From Apostichopus japonicus (Eukaryota; Echinodermata; Holothuroidea; Aspidochirotida; Stichopodidae): a stretch of DNA of 64,000 nt. The notes below the pieces were generated by a model. It had not been told where the DNA came from, searched no databases, and saw only the letters and a program-made list of their open reading frames with translations. Location of the stretch: contig NC_092582.1 of NCBI RefSeq assembly GCF_037975245.1, positions 2,038,001 through 2,102,000 on the forward strand. Direction: 5' to 3'. The position numbers and the translations under genes were made by a program. Shown piece by piece: positions 1 to 13,800 of this stretch (position 1 is the stretch's first letter; each line of letters begins with the position of its first letter).

Positions 1-413
1 CAGCCTCCATCGGGACTCGAACCCTGGCCTTCCGCTCTGTGCGCGGACACCCTAACCACTAGGCTATGGACGCTGATTGTACTATGTCCAGAGGTTCGAA
101 ACCGGTAAGGAAGGTCGTAATTCCATAGGCGCCCGTCACCTGTATCGAACAATACTAGTTCTGTTTTTGGTGACATATTTTGCCTTACTCTAGAGAACAA
201 ACATGGTGCTAACCAACTCGAAATCATTTGTGATTCCTAAAGCCGGATCTCGAAAGGGATACTTTGAACAGACTTTATGTTAATGCAATGGAGGTAAACG
301 ACAAAGGCAAATGAATATATATAAATGAAAATCGTAATGAGTTGGAAAATCAAGAACAGTGAAAAAACTTCCAGCCTCCACCGGGACTCGAACCAGGGCC
401 TTCCGCTCTGTAT
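1..413 (-). mobile_element. tRNA-derived SINE copies (nested)
   Basis: On the minus strand, 1-72 folds as a tRNA-like head: A-box TAGCCTAGTGGTTAGGGTG, anticodon stem TCCGC/GCGGA and B-box GGTTCGAGTCC, with near-complete acceptor pairing. A second partial head is at 373-413, after the tail TTCTTGATTTTCCAACTCAT and ATATATATT. The arrangement is one copy inserted in the tail of another. The left part runs off the window. Confidence 0.75.
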
Positions 414-1964
414 ATACATGCATAAATACACACACATACACCCACACATACTTACACACATACATGCATACATACATACATAAAGCAAATATAAAATGTT
501 TTTTATGAAGAAAAAAATAATAATTAGTCTTCCCCCTTTTCCTGGAAACGTCAACAGTAAACAAATCCATGTCTCGCATTGCTCTCAAACATTTTCAGGG
601 AATTTCGTCCTAAAAATTATTAACAGAAGGGCAATACCAAAACATAGTTCTCCATAGTTTCAATCTCAGAATCACAAAAAAGGCATAGAAGGATAAAGTT
701 AATAAAAGGAAACTTCTCTTCTTAATTTACGTTATGGCCCAGGAAAATGAAAACATTATTCAAGAGAACAGACTTGTCAACAAAATTTGTGGCTCTCGGT
801 GTTAAGAGAAAGCTTTGAAAGGAGACATTCATTAAAATTGAAGTACTAATTATTACCTAAATTAGCCTTCCATGGGCTAGGGATCGCAGATATAATACTA
901 TAGTAGTGAATGAAAGGAAATTTGTTAACATCATGCTTAGTAACAACATTAAAATATAACACAATCAAATATGACCGTTATTGCCCAGAGAAACAAAAAT
1001 CACCAGCCTTAAACAATTTTGCTTTGCTTTCAGAAATCAAAATAATAACAAGAGTATCATTCCTGTTGATGCTATTGTTTATAACAAACTGATTAGTTAA
1101 ATCCTCATTCAGCAATTGAAAAGCTAAAACCTGACAAATGTGACTGAAATTGCAGTGAGAAGAAATCTTTTCGCGTTTGACGATTTAATACAAAATACAA
1201 ATTCTGCCCATAATAAAGGAGTATCGAAAAAGAACAATTGTCCCAATGCCTGTCATGATCATCAGTAAAAATTCTTACCAACTTTGTCGTAAACAATTAG
1301 CTAGAATTTGACGATCTATCATATATACCAAACACCATCACCCCACCGCAACCCCAACCCTCACCCACACCCTCCCCCACCCCATCCCCGGCCCTTCCTT
1401 TTGATATTACAAAGAATATACCTCTTTACATTACCCAGGTTGTTCCAGGTATATGAAACGGTCTATAAGTTGGTCACAACATAGGGTATACAATGTAGCA
1501 CAAAATGTGAGTCTTTGAAGACCCCATTGAAACTTACATATACATAGTATAGGCTAAATAAATGAATGTTATCCTCACCTTATAGTTCATTTGTGGTCAA
1601 AATTTAACAAACCATATTGCGGTGCTGTACATTTCCGGTACTAAATTAGGTCGGTTTACTTCGATATTTTGGATATTTTCTAATGGTTCGACGTTGCCTT
1701 GCAGTAATGACGTTGGAATATAAATGAACCGTGCTAGAGATCGCAGAGTCTGTGCAGTCGATCCTTAAACATAACGCTCGGGATGCAATACAAATATTGT
1801 TATATTAACCACTTTTCGTCATATTACACTCCTAGGTCGAAAAATGATACGTTTACACCGTGAGCTCGACTTGAGCATATTCCAGGAGCTACCAGCAACC
1901 ATAAAATAAGAAATTTATATTTCGACGCCGTGATCCGATAACAAATAAGGTCACATATTTTTTC

Positions 1965-2035
1965 ATAAATATATATAGTTATATACATATATCTACCGGT
2001 ATATATATATCTACCGGTATATATATATATATACC

Positions 2036-2083
<48 letters not shown>
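1965..2083. repeat. (TA)n with CTACCGGTA interruptions
   Basis: TA repeats in which ACCGGTA is inserted three times at intervals. It is downstream of gene 2. Confidence 0.9.
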
Positions 2084-2087
<4 letters not shown>

Positions 2088-3910
2088 CGTGGCTTGGTGA
2101 TGTCATAGTTAGACTTGACCAAGTCTCCGGCCGGGTTTGTGAAAGAACATTAAATATTTGATGGCACACTATGTAAGCCAGGAATTCCACGCACGACGTC
2201 AACATCGAGACCTGTGATTTGATATTTAAGAATAAAGTTAGGCTAGACAATACTAGCAGTGTAAAGCTATAGCCTAACATTGCGTGCAGTAACAGCGCCG
2301 GTAGTGATGGGGGTGATACCAGCAAAATAACTATCTGAATTCAACTGCTGCCCCAACTTCATTTTCTGTATAATTACTTCTAATGTCATAGTACTGGGGA
2401 ATTATCACAATCACTGCACTATCAATAAACCTTAGTGACGTTATGCATGAGATTCTGGGCTTACATGGTGTGCTCGATATCTCCCAAAATTAAATAAGAT
2501 TTTTCTGAGCTGTGGGTGTGTGGTGGGGGGGGGGTATTCATCGCAGGATTGAGTCTTCTTTCAAGTTGGTCGCTGAAGTCTTGTAAATTTAATGGGACGT
2601 CGGTTACTCAAATTATGACTGGATATTTGTTTCGACAGAGGCGACCATTACAGATAAAACAAAAATCATCAACCTGGCAATTTTATTTTTACAGCACTTT
2701 TATTTATTGACATTCAAACAGCAAAATTGGAACATTTTGCGACCTTTGCCTCTGTCTATAAAAATGAAAATTGAGTGGTTAAACGTATGATTTAAAATTA
2801 ATTTTGGGATATTTAATATCCTCATGAAACAATTCTTCTTTACCACATTCGACGCAGATAGAAGGAAAGAAAGAAAGAAATATAAAAAGGTGTTTTACAA
2901 ATGCGACAAGTAGTAGATAATGCTCTTAGAACTATACCAAAACTATATACATCGGTGGAAAGGTTAAACTAACAAATTGAACTGCATGGCATACTCGATT
3001 AAGGAGTACTATATTCCTCTGTCTAAATAACACATCTTCTTGATATACCTTGAACAAATTATGAAATAATTTCGTTGTTAAAAACTGTTTATATTGCTAT
3101 ATTACTCCAATTAAATGAAACAAAGAAAGAAAAACAAGTAAAATATGAAGGTAACAATATTTAATTCAGATAACAAGGAAGCCAACGATTATAATTGCGG
3201 AGTGGGGGTGGGGTTTCTGTGGGGCAGTCACTTGCTATTCGATTACCGCATTTTAAACATTAATTCATAGAAAAAATTATTGTAGAAATTTCAAAAATAA
3301 TGAATACTTTGTAAACATGAAGGAGAAGCTATATATTGAAACAAAAGCAGATAAAGACGCCCTTTGTTCACTTTGTAAAACAAACAAAAATGTCTATTCC
3401 CAGCCAAATTTAAAAATGAATTTGGTTTCTGAAAGTATAGCTGGTCATAATAGTAGGACTCAATTGTCGATCAAATATAAGAAGAAGTTGTCCATATTTC
3501 GAATTAATATTATTGTTTTTATTGAAAGCTGTTCCCGCTAGAACGTTTTGTAATAGCCCTGTTATGCGGCCCTCGGAATCCTGTTAGATCGGAAGACTAT
3601 TCTTATATGTATCCACCCATATATATCAAGGCTGAATTTTGTTTATAGGCCTATACCTGACTTGGCCTATACATGATATGATAGGATGATTCATTCATAA
3701 TATTCCATGCACATATATAACTATGCATGATTATCATATCATGTTGTTGTGGCCCGCGGCTAAGATGCGAAATTTCGCTTTGGAAGATCAAAAGCGTCTG
3801 TAAAGAAGAACGGCTATTGAGCGTTTGAGTTTTAAAAAGCACCGCATATAGGCACAGAAGACTTCCAGTTCTGTGCGAAGTTTTCCACTTATATTTGTTG
3901 TTTTTTGGGT

Positions 3911-3916
3911 TTTATT
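3911..3916 (-). promoter_or_regulatory. Candidate polyadenylation signal of gene 2
   Basis: AATAAA on the minus strand, about 580 nt beyond the gene 2 stop; it is the first hexamer after the stop that I noticed. Chance occurrence is quite possible. Confidence 0.3.
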
Positions 3917-4217
3917 ATTGAGGGGGGGGGGCTAAAATCTTCTTTATCGTCGAAATGTACAAGTAACCTGTAGATATATAACCGCAAAGTCTTAGTCTTA
4001 GCAACAATAACTTCGGTCCAAGTGTTATAGGGAAAAAACAGTAAACTAAAGGTATTAGACTTCTCAACTGTACGCTATATATACGACAGGTGGTGACTTT
4101 TTTGAATGTCGAACGTTTGACATTCATATAACTAATCAACACAATAATGTCTTTCTAACGACGATAGTAAAATCAACCTTATCACAACCAGCTGCTTTAG
4201 TAGGATTATGTTGTAAC

Positions 4218-4432
4218 TAAACACACACACACACACATGTTTGTATTGCATTCCAACCGAGGACCCCATTGTATTGTTCAAATCCACGTACCCTAACCTT
4301 AACAATACCCCGTACAATATAATTCTTCCGAGGACGTGGTGATTCTTTAGAAATCACAACCGAGGACATGGTATTCTTTTGTTCAAATCCTCGGTCAGAA
4401 TACAAAACAAACGCACGCACACACACAAAGAG
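4218..4432. repeat. Dispersed CA-flanked repeat, copy 1
   Basis: About 200 bp between (AC)n tracts, containing CCGAGGACGTGGTGATTCTT and GTTCAAATCCTCGGTCAGAA. The same elements in the same order recur at about 21590-21810 and 42585-42790. It lies downstream of gene 2. The family is not identified. Confidence 0.7.
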
Positions 4433-4496
4433 ACAGATAGATGGATATATATTACACAGACAGATTAACCCGAATACCACTCATCCATTCATCTAT

Positions 4497-4897
4497 CTAG
4501 TTGTACCCAGGTGGTAAGGTCTTCTTCAATTCGTCAGCTATATTAATTTTCAATTCTTGATAAGCTGGGGGCGGTAGACTAACTGCTGCTACGTCATAAA
4601 GCCGTTCATCGTTGTTATCGTTGGACACATAGTGGACGTTACCGTCACTTATCGTGGCAGGTGGGTTCCTCTGCTGCATACTATTATCCGCGGTGACGAA
4701 TGAGTAGTCTGGTGGCTGGTTTTCTTCTGTCGGTTCACGAGATGACTTCCTACGACAACTGACCACCATCAGTACCAACAAGAGTATTATAATAAGTAAC
4801 AGCCCGGATAGTACGCCCCCAATGATTACGACAGGTTGGTTCTTCATATCGCTCGAAGCATTCTCCGACACTTCCCCCGACGAGTTAGGGCCGTCAC
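4497..4897 (-). CDS. Gene 2 exon 13: stalk, transmembrane helix and PPxY-rich cytoplasmic tail
   Basis: The last coding exon, ending with TAG at 4499-4497. A short Ser/Asn stalk leads to a hydrophobic segment at residues 783-806 (starting VVIIGGVLSGLLLIII), followed by the stop-transfer residues SCRRK. The 86-residue tail has three PPxY motifs: PPDY (822-825), PPAY (870-873) and PPGY (889-892, one residue from the C-terminus). PPxY motifs bind WW domains such as those of Nedd4-family ubiquitin ligases. Tyrosine contexts YDVA and YVSN could be phosphorylation sites. There is no NPxY endocytosis motif of the LDLR type. Confidence 0.88.
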
Positions 4898-7800
4898 CTG
4901 TGGTTGTAAAATAAAGAATAACAAAGACGGATATATCGAACATTAGTGAGTTAAGATTGTTGACAAATCTTAAATAATTCATAGAGTTACCACATAGGGC
5001 TATGATAACATTACGCATATGAAAAGTCCAAATCTCTTCGAAATTATTCGACTGGAAAGAAAGAGAAGTTTTTAGTCTTCTGCTCTACGAATTCCGTTTC
5101 TATGAATTTCATCAATAAACATTGAGATATAGTCTGGTATTCTTATTCTTACCCAGGATACTTAATATCTACGCATATATTTTAATCCCCCTTAATTCGG
5201 TTCTTTTTACAACCCTCGAATGTAAGAAACAACATGATAACCGTATATAACCAAATGCAACACTATTTTGTGTTCCATGAATTTAACGTTTCGTACTGTA
5301 TTTTCATTTCGAAATCATTCATGCTTCGTGGATGATTTGGTGAATTGAATTACAAAACAGATAATGTTTGAATAAACCCCTATATTTCATCTAAATATGC
5401 AATATATTACCACAAAATTAAGACAAAACAAAACGAGGCCTACCAAGATCATCTGCAGACTCAATCGTAACAATAAAGGAACATGTTTCCACATTGCCAT
5501 GTCGATCAGAAGCTGTGTACGTCACTGAGTGAGATCCAATCGAAAAGCTTGTCCCTGGATCATCAGAACTCTCCAAATTCACGTGCCCTGAATTATCAGT
5601 TGCGATTGGCTCTCTCCAAATGACCGTTTCGTGGTCATCTTTTGAAGTAATCATAATATTGTCTGGACACCCGATGATTACCGGCTTAACAGTATCAACT
5701 GTGAATGTAAAATAAAGAGTGACGAGAGGTAGAGAGAGAAAGGAGGTGGAGGTGGGGGGGGGGGTGCTAGGGAAGTAGGATGAATGATAGAAAACAACAT
5801 ATATAGAACCAATTTTATGTTGGATGACCGTGAAGTCGCTTATTTATGTATATATTTGTATTGGGATTTTGTCGAGCAACATAGGCCACCAGATTCTCAT
5901 AGAGTTATCAATAGAAACTGAATATGGGTTTAAACCGTTAGTCAGTTTTTTTTTTCTAGGCTATATGTTAATCCTCTTTGCATTTCGCTTTTATCCTTTT
6001 CTTCTCTTTTCTCTGTTAGTAAAAACAACATATAGCCTTCTATCGCCAGTCGTTGATAGTAATACAGAACATAGTAACGAAAGAATTGTTATGCAAATTA
6101 TTTGAATGCCCTTGGTTTAAGGATGAACGTTTGGAAAGTCTGTGTTGTAAATAGACTTAATCAATTCCCCCTCCCCCTCCCTCCCCCATACCCTCTCTCC
6201 CCTTTCCACTCCACCCCTATTCAACTCCTCCTTCATACAAAAAATGTAGTAATAACAGACTCTACCTTGCACAGTAACCGTGAAATTACACCAAGCAGTG
6301 TTTCCAGCCCCGTCTTCTGCCTGGATTGATATATGATTTGGTCCGCGATAGAGTTCAAAAAATCCACTCCCTAAATCGGCGGGATTCATTACAATGGAGT
6401 CTTCTGGGTTCTCTAGTTCAATATCGTCCAAACGAATGACAAAAGATGTCTTACCAGGTGAAACCCATTCGGTTTTATTGGCGGGGCAATTGGTAAACAC
6501 TGGGCCGTCAATATCACCTATTAGCAAGGGCAAAAAGTCGGAAGAAAGTAAGTGACATGATATATATTGCAAAGCCATAAATTTTTATTGTAATTGTAAA
6601 TTAGGCCAATTCAAGACAATACTATTCCTGAGAATCCCACCTATTGTTATGACGATGTATTTAGCCATCGTTATAGACATTTAAAACAAATAGTTCTTAA
6701 CCTAAGCTTACTGTGACAACAAGCTCAACAATTGAAGTATATTAATGACGTCACCATTAACAACGATACTGCCCATACGTATCCCATATTGGTAATGTAA
6801 TGTCAAAATGTAAATAAAATCTTAAATAGCGCACAACGCGCGATGCATCTGTGCGCTTTACAAACAATCTAGAAAATACAATGACATAAAACGTTAAATA
6901 GAAAAAACAGTAAATACATATACCATCTACAGATATATACAGGAATATGAGATCGAAAAACTATTAAAAACACTGGAGAAGCGTGAAGCGATAAAAACAG
7001 ATTGACTACAAAATCTACAATTTGAATGCTAAAAAGTGAAAATTCTAATTGAAGTTAGAACCTAAATACAATGTATTCAAACACCATTGAGACATATAAC
7101 ACAAATAGATACTAACCTAAGCTTACTGTGATAACAAAGCTACACAATTGCAGTATATTAATGACGTCACCGAGAACTTAATAACTATACTTCCCATACG
7201 TATCCCATATTAGTATAATGTATTCAAACACTATTGAGACATATAACACAAATAGATACTAACCTAAGCTTACTGTGATAACAAAGCTACACGTTTGTCG
7301 TATATTTTCAGTGGTAAGGTAAGTGTAAGTGACTGTCGTTTGGCCAACTGGAAACATGACTCCAGGATTAGAGGTCCCAGAGGTAAGAGGCTGGCCCTGG
7401 TGATCGACTGGCGGGTTCCAATAGACTGGTGTTTCGCTTTGGCCTCCCGGTACAGTAACGCTGACGTCCTTCGGGCAAAGCAAGTTGAACTGGTCTGAGA
7501 AACAAGAGCAACAATTCGTGATCATTAAAATTCATCGATATTGAATCAATTTGCTAAATATGATTAATTAAATGTTTCAGTGGTTATTTAAGCTATTTTA
7601 TTATTACGATTGACCTTTGGTTTATCATTGTGTCTATTTGTGTATCTGAATATAATGTATATTATTTGAGCTAGCGAATATAACATATTTCAATTAATTC
7701 AATAAGAGCCTCGGCAACCAATCTTTCGAAATGAAAAAAGCTTTGCACAGAACGGTCTGTTGAAAAGATTCAATCTTCATGCGCGGCTGGTTCTATGACA

Positions 7801-10800
7801 TCAGGGGCGTCGGAGCAATATTCACGGCGCAAAAAAAAAAATAAAAAAAAAATAGTAGGACTAAGAAAAAAAAAAGGCAAAAAATAAAGAACCAAAATGA
7901 AACATACTTCAAAATGTGTTTCAGAAGATTAATCGGGTACAAAAACAGACAAGGGAGAACGCACAGAAGAAAAGCTCGGGAAGTGCCACTTCCTGCAATC
8001 TGGGAGGCATTTTTTCAAAATTTTATCCATTACGCTACGCGCCAACCATGGTGGCGCGTAGCGTAGTTTGACCTTCCAAACGTCCCCACCCCCCCGATAA
8101 TTATAGTAGATGGCCACACTCTGATCTGCCGTACCAATCCCAAATAGCTTCCGACGCCCCTGGACATTCAGTTTCGAATTGACCAAAATCGCCGATATCT
8201 TAGGTGATTACATCTGTTGTGTAGACTCAGTGTAATTCAATTTCATAATATCTTTACCTCGGAAATAAACGCTCAATGAAGGCTTTTCAAGAGAGAGAGA
8301 GGTGGAGAGAGAGAAATAGCTGAAGAATATTCAAACAAACATTTTGGACTTGAACAAGTCTTAGTTTATACCAAAGAACATGAACAGCTGCAGTCTATCA
8401 AGTTTGTAACAGGGACAAACTTCTACAACGAAATTGGCTCCTCTTACAATCGGTTAATATGTAATTAGTACGTATTATAGTATTGTAGGGGTGAATGAGT
8501 AGGCTATTATAGGAGCTGTTGAAAACGCATGTTAAATCAAATCCACTGTTAAATCTTACAGAGCTTTTTTGATTACCATATTCACTTCTAAGTTATCGAC
8601 ATACCTGCTACAGTAATAGTAAAATTACAGTAAATCTTGTTGCCGATTTCATCCTCAAACGAGTAGCTAACATCATGAATATTGACGTCAAATTCACTAC
8701 CAGGATGATGGGTCTGTGTTTTGGAGATGGCTAACCCGTTTGGAGAATAAGCGAACGGTTCCATCCAGTCGATTACATTATCCGGTATTATTGTGAAAAT
8801 GTTAGCTGGGCATCCAACCAAAAGCCTTGGTAAAACTGGAGGATAGGAAATATAACCCAAACAGTTTCATTACTTCCTTACTTAAGAGCTTTGTTTTCCA
8901 AACTGTTTCCTTGACGACCGTTACCGTGGTTTCCCTAGTCGCGACCCATGCATTTAGATTTCTCAGTCTATACAACCTCAGCAGAAGCCTATATACTGTC
9001 TGATGCATGGTTGGTGGTAACACTGACCATACATTGACTGATTGAATGTATTTGATGGCATACTCATATACTGATTGAATGCATTTGATTGCATACTCAT
9101 AAACTGATTGAATGCATTTGATTGCTTACTCATATACTGATTGAATGCATTTGATTGCTTACTCATATACTGATTGAATGCATTTGATTGCTTACTCATA
9201 TACCGATTGAATGCATTTGATTGCTTACTCGTATACTGATTGAATGCATTTGATTGCCTACTCGTATACTCATGGAATACATTTGATTGCTTACTCATAT
9301 ACTGATTGAAAACATGTATTTGATGGCATACTCATATACTGATTGAATGCATTTGATTGCTTACTCATATACTGATTGAATGCATTTGATTGCTTACTCA
9401 TATACTGATTGAATGCATTTGATTGCTTACTCATATACTGATTGAATGCATTTGATTGCCTACTCATATACTCATGGAATAAATTTGATTGCTTACTCAT
9501 ATACTGATTGAAAACATGTATTTGATGGCATACTCATATACTGATTGAATGCATTTGATTGCTTACTCATATACTGATTGAATGCATTTGATTGCTTACT
9601 CATATACTTACGGTGAGTAAACAGCTACACATACAACACAGTTATCAAAACTTCCGAACAACAAAATCATGCATATTATACAGAGAGAGGTATCTAAGCA
9701 ATTCTTCAAAATGTTACTATATACCAGAGCATATTTATTACTGGCGTAACCGTTAAATGAATACGTCAGATGGTGGGGTTGGGTAAGGGGTGGGGATGGG
9801 GATGGGGTGGGGATGGGGATGGGTAAGAGCGCATTTCGTTTATTTTAAACGTTACCTGTTTCACAGACATAGCTGTTTGAGGGTTTCGGTAAACAGAGCC
9901 CTGAGCAATCATTTCTAGGGCAGGTATAAGGCACACTATCACCTATGAATAAAAGGGGAAAAAGTAAATTTATATGCATTGTTGTCCATGGATGAGTACA
10001 TGAGAATTTTATATTGTATTAAAACAAAATATCAGAAAAGAAATAAAAAATGAAAGATCGTGTTTATATTGCCAAAATATGTTGGCACATGACTCCCCCT
10101 TGAAATAAAAAGGCCAAACCTCCTAAATTAAAGCGTTAGTTACATTTCTTCAAAGATATAAAACATACAGAAATATGCAAATATAATTTATGGACCTGAA
10201 TTTAAACATCGGTATAAGAAAAATAAAAAGGAACAAAATCACGGGCAACCACAATTTTTTTTAAACGCAGATCATTTAGTTATATTGCAGGAGCCGAATG
10301 AGAATTCAATCGGACGGAAGGGCACCACCTGCGAAGGGCCGTGGGACATGTGACTTTGATTTGAAGGGGAAACTACAAAATCTCTCAAAAGCTTTTCGAC
10401 AGAATGGATTATTTGCATATTCTGCAGCACAAATTCCAGTATTTTGTTTCTCAACCTTTGACTTACAAGTTTTGTTTGACATTTCTCAACAACAACAAAA
10501 AATCTTATTAATGACATATTTTTCTTAATTTCTCAATAAAAGGCCACTTTTTATTTATAGAAATAATGTTATTTTCATTAACAAAAGAGGACATTTCGAA
10601 TTGATGGGAAAGGGACACTTTTGTTAGTAGGGGAGAGGCACTTCCCCGCCATGCTCCGTATAGCTCCGCCCGCCCCTGCGTAGGAGGGGAAACATTCCAC
10701 TATTTGTGAATATTATTCATTGCTTGGTCATTATGACACAAGCATAAAAGCCAACCCCGCCGCACCCACCCCAGCTTACCTCAACCCACCGCACCCCACC

Positions 10801-13800
10801 CCACAAAAGAAAAGAGATCCTTCACCAATGTACATGTTTGAAAGTCAATTCCTTACCCAAGTCGCTATATGGTCGTAATGTGATTCCACGTGGTTCTCGA
10901 ATTTGTCCAATGTGTACTCTAAACCCAGTCGACGATTGGGTTGGTTCTTTTTCAATTAACTCTATCCAACCAAACTCCTCGTCGGTCATGAAGATACCTT
11001 CTGAATCAAGAGCAATTGCGAAGAAATCTCTCTCGTTAAATTTGTTGAGAACTTCTCTGTTAGCGCCGTCGACGTCACACTTCTCAAGAGTGTCAAGAAG
11101 GGCGTCTACCCAGTAAAGGTTTCTGTCTGTAATATTATGAGAGAAGAGAAATGAAACTAAGTGTGGGTACCCGGATATGGGCGTGGGGTACCCGGATATG
11201 GGCGTGGGGTATACCCGGATATGGTGCTAATCCAGGGCTACAATTGGCCTACCGATTTACTGGCTCTGAATCGTGCCTCGTGTGATTGGCACATGACACA
11301 TACGTCGATGAATATTCATATTAATTAAATATATGGATTACATAATAAACAATACTGTATTCTTATATTTATCATATCTAACGTTCGAGTGATATTTTAC
11401 ATGTCCATTTTCCCGAAGTATTAACGAATAAATACCCACACTAGCGACATGTTCACATATCCAATGTTAAATAGACATAGTTTGCATGTGAAATTTCAAT
11501 TATGGCGAAGCAAATGGAAATGTACGGAATCTATAGCCATCGGGGCATTTATCTATTAGAACGGAATCATCTATGGGCATATACCATTATAACATGACCA
11601 TGGTATGGGCATTTGTCCATTAGAACGGGATCATCTATGGGCATGTACCATTATAACATGACCATGGTATGGGTATTTATCCATTAGAACGGAATCATCT
11701 ATGGGCATGTACCATTATAACATGACCATGGTATGGGCATTTATCAATTAGAAAGGAATCATATATGGGTGGTCCAGTCATGTAGTAAGGACATTCAACT
11801 AAATATCATTCGGTAAAGACATGCATGTTAATTACCAGGAAATGGCTAAAATATTCTATGAACACGAAACGCACCAATGAGGTCGATTGTTAATCCCTGT
11901 GGTGACGATATCTCCTCTGTCACTATAGCAACCCGATTGTCTCCGTCTGCGTCGGCTCTCTCAATCTTTGCCGGATTTCCCCAGTCGGTGAAGTAGATGT
12001 ACCTGTGAAGATGATAAGAGCATTGCTTACAATACATGGATATACAACATGATATGATACATGAATACAATACGTGGACATACAACAGGCTGGTGGGTAG
12101 GCCCTGCAAGACTGAAAAGGTAGGATATGATATACAACAGGCTGATGGCTAAGTCCTGCAAGATTGTGAAGGTAGGGTAGTTGGAGTGGGTACGGTGAGA
12201 GAGAAATAACATGGATATAATACATGGATATACAACAGTCTGGTGGGTAAGTCCTGCAAGATTGTGAAGGTAGGGTAGTTGGAGTGGGTACGGTGAGAGA
12301 GAAATAACATGGATATAATACATGGATATACAACAGGCTGATGGCTAAGTCCTGCAAGACTGTGAAGGTAAGGTGGTGGGAGTGGGTACGGTGAGAGAGA
12401 AATAACATGGATATAATACATGGATATACAACAGGCTGGTGGGTAAGTCCTGCAAGATTGTGAAGGTAGGGTAGTTGGAGTGGGTACGGTGAGAGAGAAA
12501 TAACATGGATATAATACATGGATATACAACAGGCTGGTGGGTAAGTCCTGCAAGACTATGAAGGTAGGATGGGTGGGAGTGGGTACGGTGAGAAATAAAT
12601 AACATAAATGGCACCAACAGGAGAATGGATAACAAATGTCCTAATTGTAGATATAAGCATAACCAAGCGTTGCCTGTTTTATTTTTCAGCTAGAACGTCA
12701 AGGCAGGGGTGGGGAAAGAGGGTGTTGATGGATGAAGGGAACTTGGTTGTAACCTCACCAGACCAGGGACCACTTAGTTTCATGTGGTTGCTTTATGTTG
12801 TAATTGTTACGTCCATTCTATTGGTCACCTTTCCTTTCTTTCGCATTCTTACCCTTGATTTGGTTCTGTAATAATTGCTCCTGGTTTGTCTAAATCTGTC
12901 GATATAATGGTCGCCCTCTGTCTGCCTTCAAGGTCCGAGACCGAAATTATTTGCAACTCTGAATCAGTCCAGTAAAGCAACCTGTTCACGATATCTAATC
13001 TAAGACCAAACGGATCTTGGAAAAGTGAGAAAATTAGAAGGAAAAATAAATAAAAGAAGTTGACACTATACTTTACCAACAAATCAAGCCATGAGCGTAT
13101 CATTTCTGACTGTTATACACATTGATATCATAGATATATCTAGCCGATCTAGCTATATTTATTTCAGAATATGGGCAGCTGGGGTTGTTAAGTGCAGGAA
13201 GCACGTACATATAAGCAGTAATCAGTTGGGGAATGGGAAGCATTGTTTAAAAAATGTCCTATATGGAAATGCTTTCATAAGGTTTACAAGTGTTAAATAT
13301 GAAGGTTATAACGATATCGCACATTACGTGACTTAGCAGATTATCATTCAAGAAGTATTTATGGCGGAGAGTATGGTTTGTACACGTAAAACGACTGTTT
13401 TGTATACCTGTCACAGATTTCTCGTGGAGTATATCTGTTCTTTGGTCAAACAGATGAACTCTGCCGATATTCATAGCGCCTTTGTCTGAATAATAAAGGT
13501 GGCTATCTACGGGGTCATAGTCCACGGCCTGGGGTTCTATCATTCCCCTCGGTTGTACCCTGAAATTTAGGGCGCTGTGTCGACGTATGGCTTGGATTGT
13601 GGTCTGATCTGGGGCAGCTATGAAAAAGGTCGCCGGGTCTTGGTCAACTGGTAAAATTAAGAAGAGGGAAAGCTTTATATAATATCAAAATCGTGTTTGT
13701 TTTTCTGATATTTACACATCCTATTAGGATAAAACTTAAAACCCTCTACCAATAATCGTCTTCAACATCATATATATATAAAAGTCCAACGAATTAGTTT

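Larger units (their letters stand above)
414..4217. other. Non-coding flank downstream of gene 2
   Basis: I see no protein-coding or RNA gene here. The stretch has a short (CA)-rich tract near 420-480, the interrupted (TA)n at 1965-2083, a G-run at 2523-2533 and unremarkable AT-rich DNA. The presumed gene 2 3' UTR reaches in from the right. Small ORFs are shadows or chance. Confidence 0.6.

Noticed and set aside
9040-9606. CRISPR-like regular repeats
   Set aside because: Units are contiguous 33-bp tandem copies without spacers, in a eukaryotic intron.
12027-12635. Overlapping Pro/Tyr-rich ORFs on the minus strand
   Set aside because: They are frames of a 98-bp tandem repeat within a gene 2 intron.
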